Source: a virus
Direction: 5' to 3' (one strand)
DNA length: 62,105 bases
IMG/VR virus record: IMGVR_UViG_3300043568_000384
Coordinates: 1 to 62,105 of that record
Shown here: piece after piece, positions 51,587 through 58,489 of the stretch
Layout of the letters: each line of letters starts with the position of its first letter
Numbering within the stretch: position 1 is the first letter of the stretch
The notes under the pieces: model-generated
The model's database searches: none
What the model saw: only the letters and a program-made list of their open reading frames with translations
Told to the model about the DNA's origin: nothing
Program-made: the position numbers and the translations under genes

Positions 51587-52463
51587 ACGTTTTCCTTATG
51601 CCATCTCGTAAGGTAGTTAAACCAAACTCTGGAAATATTTTTGTTAACTTACTTATACTAACATCTTTTCGAAGTTGTCCATTAGGCATAGTTGTATCCC
51701 AGTTTATTGATAGATGAGTAGCATCACATACATCTAACGCAATTTCAGCAATTTCTTTTATAGTTAATGTTTCGTTTGTGGCAACATTAAAACTTTCAGT
51801 AATATTATTATCTATTACAAATTTAATAACATTACAAAAATCATCAACATGCATAAATTGTCTTAACGGTGTACCATCTCCGAATAAAGTAATAGAGTTA
51901 TCATTATTTTGTTTAGCTTGCCATATCTTTTTAATTAAGGCTGTTACAAAATGACTGTTATTGCCATGCTTGTCTCCTTCTCCAAAAAGATTACACGGAA
52001 TAAGATAGCTATATTGTGTGTTGTATTGTGTATTGTACGCATCAATTTGTACTCCTAAACATCGCTTTGCATAACCGTATGAAAAATTAGTAGGAGTAGG
52101 CGGCCCTAAATGTAGCATGTTTTCGTCGAGTGGGTATGTCTCAACTACATCCGGATAAATGCAAGTGCTTAATACTCCAATGAATTTCTTTACATTATAC
52201 GCATGGGCGTATTTTACTAATAATGTATTCATCAGTATATTTTCAGTAAAGTACGGTGCTGGATTATTAATGTTATCAATGATTCCGCCAACTTTAGCGG
52301 CAAGGTGAATAATACAATCTGGTTCTAATTCTTTATACATGTTGATTACATGTTGTTCGCAAGTTAAGTCATAATCTGCCGATGACAAATATATTGCGTC
52401 TGAAATATATTTTTTTAAATTGGCACCGACTAATCCACTTCCGCCAGTTACAACTATTTTCAT
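51567..52463 (-). CDS. GDP-4-keto-6-deoxysugar epimerase/reductase (GDP-fucose or GDP-colitose synthase)
   Basis: The ATG at 52463 (MKIVVTGGSGLVGANL) is preferred over an upstream one at 52526: it overlaps the preceding stop (ATGA) and begins with the Rossmann loop. 298 residues. Catalytic residues match GDP-L-fucose synthase: LSTCIYP (S99, C101), YGYAKR (Y129, K133), CNLFGEGD, and GDGTPLRQFMHVDD near 215. Family knowledge: GMER/WcaG performs 3,5-epimerisation and 4-reduction on GDP-4-keto-6-deoxymannose; ColC is a relative acting on the 3-deoxy form. With ColD-like 50432 next door, ColC is favoured. Overlaps 50432 by 20 bases. Confidence 0.8.
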   Translation of the reverse strand: MKIVVTGGSGLVGANLKKYISDAIYLSSADYDLTCEQHVINMYKELEPDCIIHLAAKVGGIIDNINNPAPYFTENILMNTLLVKYAHAYNVKKFIGVLSTCIYPDVVETYPLDENMLHLGPPTPTNFSYGYAKRCLGVQIDAYNTQYNTQYSYLIPCNLFGEGDKHGNNSHFVTALIKKIWQAKQNNDNSITLFGDGTPLRQFMHVDDFCNVIKFVIDNNITESFNVATNETLTIKEIAEIALDVCDATHLSINWDTTMPNGQLRKDVSISKLTKIFPEFGLTTLRDGIRKTYDKFGQ

Positions 52464-53224
52464 TGTTTTCTCTCTATATCTTCTTCTATACATTCTGTAC
52501 CGTATTGTATTTCCACAATACGACAAACCGCTTCGAACGGATTATGTATTTTATGCCAATTGCCCAAAGGTATTACTACCTGAGAATGTTGTGTTAATGT
52601 TAGCATAGGCAATGCGTAGCCGCTCGTCAACTGCTGTTCTAATACGCATTGTCCTTCAGCAACGTGCCAAAATTCGTGACGTTTTAAATGCCGTTGCATG
52701 CTTAATGATTGTCCCGGTTCTATAGTAAGCTCTTTTACTTTACAACCGTTTACATCATATAGTACTTGATAGTAACCCCATGTACGTGATGTTTTAATAG
52801 ATTTCCATTCTTCCAATATCCAACTACTTGAATTTTTCTTTGTGTTTCCGCCAACTCCAAATACAAACTCTAGTTTATCGTCTACTAAGTCCATTTCATG
52901 TATATTTTCTTTTGTACGGTCTCCACCGTTGGCAAAAATAATAGTAGCATCGGGGTACATAGCTCTAACACCTGTGATAGTGTTTTTACTACTACCGTCG
53001 GCATCAGGGTAACAAACCACTTTATCTACAACTTTAAGAGATTCAATGATGCGGCAACGTTCGTATTCTTCCATAAAGGCCTGACCCTTTTTACGAACTA
53101 ACCAATCATCTGTATTAATACCAACAATCAGCATGTCACCTAGTTTACTAGCTGCTTCAAAGTACTCAATATGCCCAGAATGAAGGGGGTCGAAACCCCC
53201 TGTTACAAGTACGATTCTTTTCAT
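52460..53224 (-). CDS. Nucleotidyltransferase fused to a ManC-type cupin
   Basis: A 254-residue two-domain protein. Residues 1-130: RIVLVTGGFDPLHSGHIEYF with the HxGH site (H15-x-G-H18) of cytidylyl/adenylyltransferases of the RfaE or TagD kind. Residues about 145-250: a type-II phosphomannose-isomerase cupin (SRTWGYYQVLYD, LTIEPGQSLSMQRHLKRHEFW with metal-type His at 179, 183, 187 and Glu 184, PLGNWHKIHNP with H224), as in the C-terminus of ManC. The cupin suggests a role in supplying mannose-derived precursor for gmd. The transferase substrate is unknown. Its ATG is 7 bases from the ThyX stop, with no clear Shine-Dalgarno; the gene overlaps the next by 4 bases. Confidence 0.7.
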   Translation of the reverse strand: MKRIVLVTGGFDPLHSGHIEYFEAASKLGDMLIVGINTDDWLVRKKGQAFMEEYERCRIIESLKVVDKVVCYPDADGSSKNTITGVRAMYPDATIIFANGGDRTKENIHEMDLVDDKLEFVFGVGGNTKKNSSSWILEEWKSIKTSRTWGYYQVLYDVNGCKVKELTIEPGQSLSMQRHLKRHEFWHVAEGQCVLEQQLTSGYALPMLTLTQHSQVVIPLGNWHKIHNPFEAVCRIVEIQYGTECIEEDIERKQ

Positions 53225-53242
53225 ACACTATTTATAGTGTAT
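53223..53242 (-). repeat. Inverted repeat over stop/start junction
   Basis: On the minus strand ATACACTAT-AA-ATAGTGTAT (9-base arms, 2-base centre) contains the end of thyX and the first bases of the ATG of the nucleotidyltransferase-cupin gene. TATAAATA (53229-53236) is inside it. A hairpin (7-base stem, 6-base loop) would hide the start codon, which has no clear Shine-Dalgarno. Confidence 0.45.
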
Positions 53243-53912
53243 TTGCCATAGGAAAAATTTCAGCAATTACTTTAGCACAAGCAAGAGCGATATGTTGATG
53301 TTCTTTTTGAGTACCGTTTTCTTTGCGGAGATCAATGTAGTGAATCCAACTACGCAATGTACCATTCATATACATACGGCTGATAGTAAGCCCTTCAGGC
53401 AGCACTGCTCTAGCTTGTTCTTTAGCAATGCCGTTCTTGATAGCCCACGCATACTCTTGTTTGACCGAAAAAAGCACTCGTTTTTGGGCCCGCTCCCATT
53501 CAATGGCAATTAATTTTTGTGCTTCGTCACTCATATCTGCTTCTACACTATTCTGACGATTTTTTGTATCTTGGAATCTAGCTTCACGCAATACAAACGC
53601 TTCGTCTAGTTCTGCTGTTGGATCAGCATAACGCTGACTAAATTCTTGAAAGCTAAAACTGCGATGACGTAGAATTTGTCTAGCAATATCACGTGTGGTT
53701 TCAATTTCAATACAGGCACTTACCATTTCAAGAGGACTCCAGTGTTGATGCTTAATCAAATATTTGATTAATTTCTCACTTGTCTCTGTGTTAAATTGGT
53801 TGGCAGGATTACTGACTCTCGCACAATACGCAACAAGATCTAATGCGTCTTTGATATTTTGTTGACGAAATTCTTCTGTTGGCTGACTATTCGATACTAA
53901 TTTAACTTTCAT
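53232..53912 (-). CDS. thyX: Flavin-dependent thymidylate synthase ThyX
   Basis: A 226-residue protein of typical length. The ThyX signature RHRSFSFQEFSQRY (residues 82-95; the RHRx7S motif) binds FAD and dUMP. LISRMYMNGTLRSWIHYIDLR-type sequence (TISRMYMNGTLRSWIHYI) near 175 and KEHQHIALACAKV near 200 are the C-terminal core. It makes dTMP from dUMP using methylene-tetrahydrofolate and NADPH, independent of ThyA. Common in phages to raise dTTP supply. Overlaps its upstream neighbour by 4 bases and its stop lies in the inverted repeat at 53223-53242. Confidence 0.9.
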   Translation of the reverse strand: MKVKLVSNSQPTEEFRQQNIKDALDLVAYCARVSNPANQFNTETSEKLIKYLIKHQHWSPLEMVSACIEIETTRDIARQILRHRSFSFQEFSQRYADPTAELDEAFVLREARFQDTKNRQNSVEADMSDEAQKLIAIEWERAQKRVLFSVKQEYAWAIKNGIAKEQARAVLPEGLTISRMYMNGTLRSWIHYIDLRKENGTQKEHQHIALACAKVIAEIFPMANTL

Positions 53913-54229
53913 TTTAATTTCTTGTTATTTAAAAATTTGTTGGTGTGTTTGGTTATATCTTTTTTAATTCGATTAGTATCTAATTTAAAATCGACATTTT
54001 CGATAGTATCTTCATATTCTAATACAATCTCTTTCATCTGCCGTTCAAAGTTACCCCAACTTCCTTCATTAAGTTCTTTTTCTAATTCTATTTCCCAAAT
54101 CTTTTTATTTTTGAATGTAATTGTAACCGAATGAAGATATCGGAGAGGAACTACATTAAGTGTTATCTCTCCGAATACTTCGGGCCAGCGATCTATTACG
54201 TCTTTGGGAAGTGTTTTCCCACGTGTCAC
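53909..54229 (-). CDS. Small phage protein of unknown function
   Basis: A 106-residue protein: MTRGKTLPKDVIDRWPEVFG, a VTITFKNKKIWEIEL strand-rich middle and a Lys-rich C-terminus (about ten Lys in the last 25 residues) that may bind nucleic acid, though this is only a charge argument. Overlaps both the ThyX gene and the 206-residue gene upstream by 4 bases, so expressed with them. I recall similar small proteins in marine myoviruses but no function. Confidence 0.5.
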   Translation of the reverse strand: MTRGKTLPKDVIDRWPEVFGEITLNVVPLRYLHSVTITFKNKKIWEIELEKELNEGSWGNFERQMKEIVLEYEDTIENVDFKLDTNRIKKDITKHTNKFLNNKKLK

Positions 54230-54846
54230 TTTACTTTCTTCGTAGGCACAAGTTCTTCAGCTTTACGTCTAAAATCAGCAGCCTGTTTTGCTAACTTGTC
54301 TGCGTCACTTCTAAACTTTTTAGCCTGAGCTTCAGGGCTAAGATTTTCTACCATGGGTTGAATATCTTCGTTTACACTTTGTGATGTGGTTTTTGCCGAA
54401 GGGCTAATGTCTTTGACAGTGGCCACATCGACAACTTCAACGTTAGTAGGAATTTTTACTACGTCTTTAACAGCTAAATCATCCACTGCAATTCCACGTT
54501 GCTCTGCAATTAACTGATTAAGTTCATCTAGGCTAATGCGTGTTGTAAAATTTGGAATCATTTCAACTTCACTAGTAGATACTTTTGTTAACATACCCTT
54601 AGTGTGTAAACTAGGCAGCATTGTACTACCATCTGGAAACTTTGCTCTGGCTAGTACTTCAGAAAATTCAAATGCTTCCTGTGCTGAATTATTTTCTACA
54701 AGCTGTATTAGAGCATCGTGGTAACTATCGGACAAATTTTCTGTTGGGATGATTAGACAACTGTAAGAATCGCCGGGCAATGTCCTGTACGCTACTAATA
54801 CTTTACGGCCAGTTTTTTTCATTCGGCCTACGTGTTTAATATCCAT
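54226..54846 (-). CDS. Phage protein of unknown function with helical C-terminus
   Basis: A 206-residue protein. Residues 1-70 (DIKHVGRMKKTGRKVLVAYR, then SYSCLIIPTENLSDSYHDAL) look like a compact mixed domain; the end (residues 165-206: SPEAQAKKFRSDADKLAKQA) is an alanine/lysine-rich coiled-coil-like helix. No enzyme motif. Two bases separate it from the small protein at 54848; overlap with 53909 is four bases. No function can be assigned. Virion-associated or host-interaction proteins are possible. Confidence 0.5.
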   Translation of the reverse strand: MDIKHVGRMKKTGRKVLVAYRTLPGDSYSCLIIPTENLSDSYHDALIQLVENNSAQEAFEFSEVLARAKFPDGSTMLPSLHTKGMLTKVSTSEVEMIPNFTTRISLDELNQLIAEQRGIAVDDLAVKDVVKIPTNVEVVDVATVKDISPSAKTTSQSVNEDIQPMVENLSPEAQAKKFRSDADKLAKQAADFRRKAEELVPTKKVK

Positions 54847-54847
54847 A

Positions 54848-55093
54848 TTATTCTCCTTGAGCAGGCGCTGCAGGTTGTGCTTTCTGCGCCGCTTCTAAGA
54901 AGCTATTTAATTTATCAAACAATACACCAACGCTTGATAATTCGATAGCTTTGAATGCGCCGCGTGTAGTTACTACGTCGATTAGATTACGCATAGCAAT
55001 TAAATCATTAATGTTAAGTTCTGGCGCTGCAGCGGGTGCGGCCTCTACCGGCGTTTCGACGCCATTTTGTTCTGTTACAACTTGTTCAATCAT
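54848..55093 (-). CDS. Small phage protein, tandem paralogue 1
   Basis: An 81-residue protein. After an Ala/Glu/Pro-rich first 25 residues it has ELNINDLIAMRNLIDVVTTR, GAFKAIELSSVG and a FDKLNSFLEAA helix. The same three elements occur in the next gene upstream (LTLTDLAAMKSIIDIASARG, FKPNEMMIVG, YNKLTTFLEGV), so the two are tandem duplicates. The overlap with the other copy is four bases. Function unknown; the conserved part looks like a small helical bundle, and the acidic low-complexity tails may be flexible. Confidence 0.6.
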   Translation of the reverse strand: MIEQVVTEQNGVETPVEAAPAAAPELNINDLIAMRNLIDVVTTRGAFKAIELSSVGVLFDKLNSFLEAAQKAQPAAPAQGE

Positions 55094-55299
55094 TTTGTTT
55101 CTCCTTGGTTTTGTTTAACACCTTCTAAAAAGGTTGTTAGTTTGTTATAAGTTTGCCCGACAATCATCATTTCGTTCGGTTTAAACGTACCTCTAGCACT
55201 TGCGATATCGATAATGCTTTTCATTGCCGCTAAATCGGTAAGTGTTAATTGAGCAGGATCCTGTTGAGGAACCTCTTGGTTATTAGTTTCTTCAGTCAT
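55090..55299 (-). CDS. Small phage protein, tandem paralogue 2
   Basis: A 69-residue protein starting with ATG at 55299, with GAGGAG seven or so bases upstream. Gln/Glu-rich N-terminus (TEETNNQEVPQQDP) followed by the same helical core as 54848. It is the first gene of the minus-strand run that continues to 48095. A hairpin and a possible late box lie upstream. I recall pairs of such proteins in T4-like marine phages, but no function. Confidence 0.6.
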   Translation of the reverse strand: MTEETNNQEVPQQDPAQLTLTDLAAMKSIIDIASARGTFKPNEMMIVGQTYNKLTTFLEGVKQNQGETK

Positions 55300-55312
55300 A
55301 TAAACTCCTCGT

Positions 55313-55336
55313 AAATTATATATGCTTATAATTTAT
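55313..55336 (-). promoter_or_regulatory. Hairpin and possible late box upstream of small-protein pair
   Basis: On the minus strand AAATTATA-AGCATA-TATAATTT is a perfect 8-base inverted repeat (55313-55334) with an ATAAATT sequence (one mismatch from ATAAATA) in its left arm region at 55330-55336. It does not cover the GAGGAG Shine-Dalgarno at 55305-55310. It could be a weak promoter and hairpin; AT-richness makes chance possible. Confidence 0.25.
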
Positions 55337-55339
55337 CTA

Positions 55340-55618
55340 TTAGGCTAAATGTGGACAAGCAAGTCTGAAAAAACTAAGTTCTTTTTCAGATTCGAATCCT
55401 ATACGTGTAGTATAAATTATGGTATTGTCGATAATGCCTATGTATTGCCCTACATAATATCGACTATTAAGATTGGCATAGATCCAGCGATCTATATGAT
55501 TAGACAATACAGGATTGTACTTGGGTACATCTGTATAGTGAAAATGATGCGCTGGAAACGAGACTTTTCTCAGATCCAGCGCATTAAGCGGATTTATTTT
55601 ACCGTTTTTTAACGCCAT
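55340..55618 (-). CDS. Hypothetical protein
   Basis: A 92-residue protein, ALKNGKINPLNALDLRKVSF at the start and FESEKELSFFRLACPHLA at the end. It has a basic N-terminal part and short beta-like segments (YVGQYIGIIDNTIIYTTRIG). Its ATG shares one base with the stop of the VWA gene, so it is the next gene of that operon. No recognised domain. Role unknown. Confidence 0.5.
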   Translation of the reverse strand: MALKNGKINPLNALDLRKVSFPAHHFHYTDVPKYNPVLSNHIDRWIYANLNSRYYVGQYIGIIDNTIIYTTRIGFESEKELSFFRLACPHLA

Positions 55619-56829
55619 TAACTACTTGCTTCTTCTTCGTAATAAGCATGGGCGCCCCAAGGTGGCACAATGCTGGTAGTACCGTGAATAATAAACACTG
55701 TATCGCAGTAGTTTTCATCACCCCATGAATCCCACGGATAACCGTCTGTGAACATGATAAACTTCTTAGGGTTAATGTCATGTTGCTTCATGTATTCCCA
55801 GTTAGCCATAAAGTCAGTACCACCACCGCCCATTGGTTCGTACTCGGTAATATCGTTGCCGCCGTAACCGTCGAAGTCTTGTTCGTTATAGACTTTAGTA
55901 TCGAAACACCAAACTTTAATACTGTAGTCCTTGTACTCGTCCATAATGCCTTTAATTTCAGTTAAGAAATCTTTAGCTTGCTCATCGCTAATAGAACCTG
56001 ACATGTCAATACTAATACAAATGTCGATAGTTTCATCAAAATTCATACCTGGCAAAATAGCACCAGTGTGCCATGCCTTACGACTAGGACGACTAAAGGT
56101 ATAGTCATGCTTGATAGTGCTTTGAATTTGCTGACGCAAAATTTGACGCCAGTTCATTTTAGGTTCTGTCAACTCACGGATTATACGCTGAATTTCAGCA
56201 GGAGTGTTACCTGCTCCAGCAGTCTGCGCCGCGGTGATAGTAGCTTCGCGAATTTCGTCACGAATCTTTTTCAATTCTTCTTTACTATATTGTGGCCGAC
56301 CTTTACCGGATCCGGGTTGATTACCACTACCATCGCCATCACCTTTTTGCCAATCGATATGTTCGTCGAGCAATTGACCAAGAGCAGACAAACTTTGTTC
56401 GTCCATGTCTTCGTAAATTTCGTCGTACACTTGTTCAGCACTTTTGCCGTAATGCTTAGGATCGTGGAAAATTTTAATACCTTTTGGCTGATCTCCAATA
56501 CGGTCTCGAACCAATTGCCCATTTACACAATAGTCGATTGCGGCATTCCAAATGCCTCGATCTCTGCCTTCTGTGCGGGCAATGTGGTCAAATACATTGT
56601 GTAGGATTTCGTGTGCCACCACAAACTCAACTTCTTTAGCACTGAGTTTTTCAAAGAACGGTCGGCTGTAGTACAGGCTGCGCCCATCTGTAGCCGCAGT
56701 ATTACACCATTCGCTGGCATCGACAATTTTCAATCGCGTTGCCATGTTGCCAAAGAAAGGATGGCGGAGTAGCAAACCAATCCGTGCTACAATAATTTTA
56801 TCAACAATTGGGTCTAAATCATGCGACAT
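55618..56829 (-). CDS. VWA-domain putative metallopeptidase
   Basis: A 403-residue protein. VVAHEILHNVFDH (H73-E74-x2-H77) is a zinc-peptidase HExxH motif in the N-terminal third; residues about 270-400 are a VWA-like domain with DMSGSIS (MIDAS DxSxS) and TDGYPWDSWG near 363. This is the pairing described as predicted metallopeptidase plus VWA (DUF2201-type). A Gly/Asp/Ser-rich linker lies near 165-180. Family knowledge: such proteins work with MoxR ATPases. The MoxR-like gene is next upstream. The gene has its own consensus promoter at 56859-56887 and an AGGAG site. Target of the pair is unknown. Confidence 0.8.
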   Translation of the reverse strand: MSHDLDPIVDKIIVARIGLLLRHPFFGNMATRLKIVDASEWCNTAATDGRSLYYSRPFFEKLSAKEVEFVVAHEILHNVFDHIARTEGRDRGIWNAAIDYCVNGQLVRDRIGDQPKGIKIFHDPKHYGKSAEQVYDEIYEDMDEQSLSALGQLLDEHIDWQKGDGDGSGNQPGSGKGRPQYSKEELKKIRDEIREATITAAQTAGAGNTPAEIQRIIRELTEPKMNWRQILRQQIQSTIKHDYTFSRPSRKAWHTGAILPGMNFDETIDICISIDMSGSISDEQAKDFLTEIKGIMDEYKDYSIKVWCFDTKVYNEQDFDGYGGNDITEYEPMGGGGTDFMANWEYMKQHDINPKKFIMFTDGYPWDSWGDENYCDTVFIIHGTTSIVPPWGAHAYYEEEASS

Positions 56830-56858
56830 ACTTGCTCCTGTTATTTGCTATAGTATAT

Positions 56859-56887
56859 ATTATAACACCGCCCGCAGGCGGTGTCAA
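56859..56887 (-). promoter_or_regulatory. Consensus sigma70 promoter
   Basis: On the minus strand TTGACA (56887-56882), 17-base spacer, TATAAT (56864-56859): a perfect consensus with optimal spacing, 30 bases upstream of the VWA gene ATG. AGGAG follows. The spacer is filled by the inverted repeat at 56865-56884. It sits after the MoxR-like gene, so the two genes may be expressed separately. Confidence 0.85.
56865..56884 (-). repeat. GC-rich perfect inverted repeat inside promoter spacer
   Basis: ACACCGCC-(4)-GGCGGTGT: 8-base perfect arms with a 4-base loop, extending from the last three bases of the -35 box to the -10 box. Its GC-content is unlike the surroundings. It may be an operator or a terminator stem for the MoxR-like gene without a T tract. 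Confidence 0.8.
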
Positions 56888-56904
56888 TTGGATTTGGCTA
56901 CTAA

Positions 56905-57996
56905 TCAACGCTTTTCTGTGGCCGCCGCAATGTACTTACCGAACTTAGCATGGAATGCGTCAAAACACTCAATCTCATCTGGATCCAAAGGCAGTTGATA
57001 TTGTGTCAACGCAAGTTTAGTACCCATAACAACCAATTCAGTTTCGAAATTGTCCATCATGAATTGGAAGAAACAGTTAACTTTATCGTTAAAGCCTTTG
57101 TCGTTTTTATCAGACGCATCTTTCAATTCATAGCACAGGGACACAGTCAAAGAGTACATGGCACTAATTTCTTTAGTATCCATTTTCTTAACCTTGCCCT
57201 TGAGAATCTCTGTAGGGTTAGGCAGTTTAGAGGCAATCTTACGATGAGCCATAAACTTAATGGCAAGACCTTCACCAACCGCACCCGACACTAAATCTGT
57301 CAAAGTGTTTTCGTCTTCGTCGTCATCAAACAACAGTTCACTAACAAATGCCCAGCTACGTGGAGTGGCAAATGCCTTTGAGCTAGAACGAGGATCAAAA
57401 TCGTACAAGTCTTTCTTGCTAAAAGTCAAAAAGCCCACAACGTCTTTGTGTTGGCGATTTTCAGTAGCCCAGCTAAAGTAGTCGTCCCAATCAACACGCA
57501 TCTCCATGTGAACAAAACGGTTAGCCAACGGAGCAGGCATACGATAAGTAACGCCCTTGTCAGCTTCACGGTTACCTGCTGCCACAATGAACACATTGTC
57601 AGGCAGTTTATAAGTACCTACGCGGCGATTCAAAACCAACTGATAAGCCGCTGCCTGTACAGCAGGAGCCGCACTGTTCATTTCGTCCATGAACAGGATA
57701 ATGTTTTTATGCTTGGACGCTTCGACTTCGTTAGGCAACTCAATTGGAGGAGCCCATGCCATGCGGCTAGTGTTAGCATCAAAGTAAGGGATACCTTTAA
57801 TGTCAGTAGGTTCCCACAAGCTCAAACGAATATCAATAACATGAGCTTCTAATTCTTCGCCCAATTGCTTGACAATATCTGACTTACCAATTCCGGGAGG
57901 ACCCCAAAGGAACACAGGACGTTGTGCCTTAAAAGCACGACGAAGGGACTTTTTAGCGGCTTTAGGGCCAACGGTGCGTGAAACAATCTCGCTCAT
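56905..57996 (-). CDS. MoxR-family AAA+ ATPase
   Basis: A 363-residue protein. Walker A GPPGIGKS at 32-39, Walker B LFMDEMNS at 101-108, sensor-1 region AAGNRE at 139-144 and an ANRF arginine-finger segment near 158-161. ADKGVTYRMPAPLANRF is typical of the MoxR subfamily. It hydrolyses ATP to remodel a partner; MoxR proteins usually act with VWA-domain proteins, and the VWA gene is next on the same strand. Its promoter at 58046-58074 is a good sigma70 match. Which complex they act on in the infected cell cannot be inferred. Confidence 0.85.
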   Translation of the reverse strand: MSEIVSRTVGPKAAKKSLRRAFKAQRPVFLWGPPGIGKSDIVKQLGEELEAHVIDIRLSLWEPTDIKGIPYFDANTSRMAWAPPIELPNEVEASKHKNIILFMDEMNSAAPAVQAAAYQLVLNRRVGTYKLPDNVFIVAAGNREADKGVTYRMPAPLANRFVHMEMRVDWDDYFSWATENRQHKDVVGFLTFSKKDLYDFDPRSSSKAFATPRSWAFVSELLFDDDEDENTLTDLVSGAVGEGLAIKFMAHRKIASKLPNPTEILKGKVKKMDTKEISAMYSLTVSLCYELKDASDKNDKGFNDKVNCFFQFMMDNFETELVVMGTKLALTQYQLPLDPDEIECFDAFHAKFGKYIAAATEKR

Positions 57997-58045
57997 ATAT
58001 ACTCCAGGGTTAAAAAAACGTTGTAAACTAAGTGTCTATGTATGT

Positions 58046-58074
58046 ATTATAAACGATATCTGTGCCCACGTCAA
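58046..58074 (-). promoter_or_regulatory. Sigma70 promoter of the MoxR-like gene
   Basis: On the minus strand TTGACG (58074-58069), 17-base spacer, TATAAT (58051-58046): five of six and six of six consensus bases. The start site should lie near 58039, about 40 bases upstream of the ATG at 57996, with a TGGAG ribosome site. It suggests early transcription by host RNA polymerase. Confidence 0.8.
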
Positions 58075-58081
58075 CTGTTTT

Positions 58082-58489
58082 TTAACTTTTTTCTTCGTTT
58101 TGAGCATCCTTTTTTCGAGCATTCATAGCTTTGACTAGTCCATATTTTCGAATATCATCCGAAAACATGTATAGCTCAAAAGCCTTTTTTTCCGAAAAAA
58201 CGGTTAAACTTTGTCCTGTTAAGAAATAAGGGCAGTCCAAATAGTTGTCAAAAAATATGATTGTTTGGGGACTAAGTTCAATTTTATCTGTGAAAGGAAC
58301 TTCAAATTCTTCCAATTTAAGTTCGCCAATTAAAAATTCATATCCTTCTAGACTCAGTCGCAGTGCTCCGGATTCTTTGGTACGTTTACTTTGCCACCAT
58401 TTGTGTAAGTGTAGTTTGACATTGGCTTCATCCGTACTACGTTCCATTGATTTAAGGAAAATTCTAGTGTAAAGTTCTCGACTAATCAT
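58082..58489 (-). CDS. Phage hypothetical protein
   Basis: A 135-residue protein: MISRELYTRIFLKSMERSTD at the N-terminus, KLHLHKWWQSKRTKESGALR near 25-45, LSLEGYEFL, then an acidic end. A beta/alpha mixture with a QTIIFFDNYLDCPYFLTG segment. I recall such proteins in T4-like marine phages without function. Overlaps its upstream neighbour by four bases; the MoxR promoter begins 8 bases after its end. Confidence 0.5.
   Translation of the reverse strand: MISRELYTRIFLKSMERSTDEANVKLHLHKWWQSKRTKESGALRLSLEGYEFLIGELKLEEFEVPFTDKIELSPQTIIFFDNYLDCPYFLTGQSLTVFSEKKAFELYMFSDDIRKYGLVKAMNARKKDAQNEEKS

Noticed and set aside
51567-52463. A plain GDP-L-fucose pathway
   Set aside because: Gmd plus an epimerase/reductase would suffice for fucose, but the ColD-like enzyme between them has no place in that pathway, so colitose is preferred. 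Fucose cannot be excluded.
53229-53236. TATAAATA as an active late promoter
   Set aside because: It includes the thyX stop codon and would start RNA at the next ATG, leaving no leader. I list it only as part of an inverted repeat.
56068-56604. 178-residue plus-strand frame over the VWA gene
   Set aside because: The VWA protein on the other strand has clear HExxH and DxSxS motifs. The shadow frame has no recognised motif.
57448-57852. 134-residue plus-strand frame over the MoxR-like gene
   Set aside because: Antisense to the Walker B and sensor region of a clear AAA+ ATPase.
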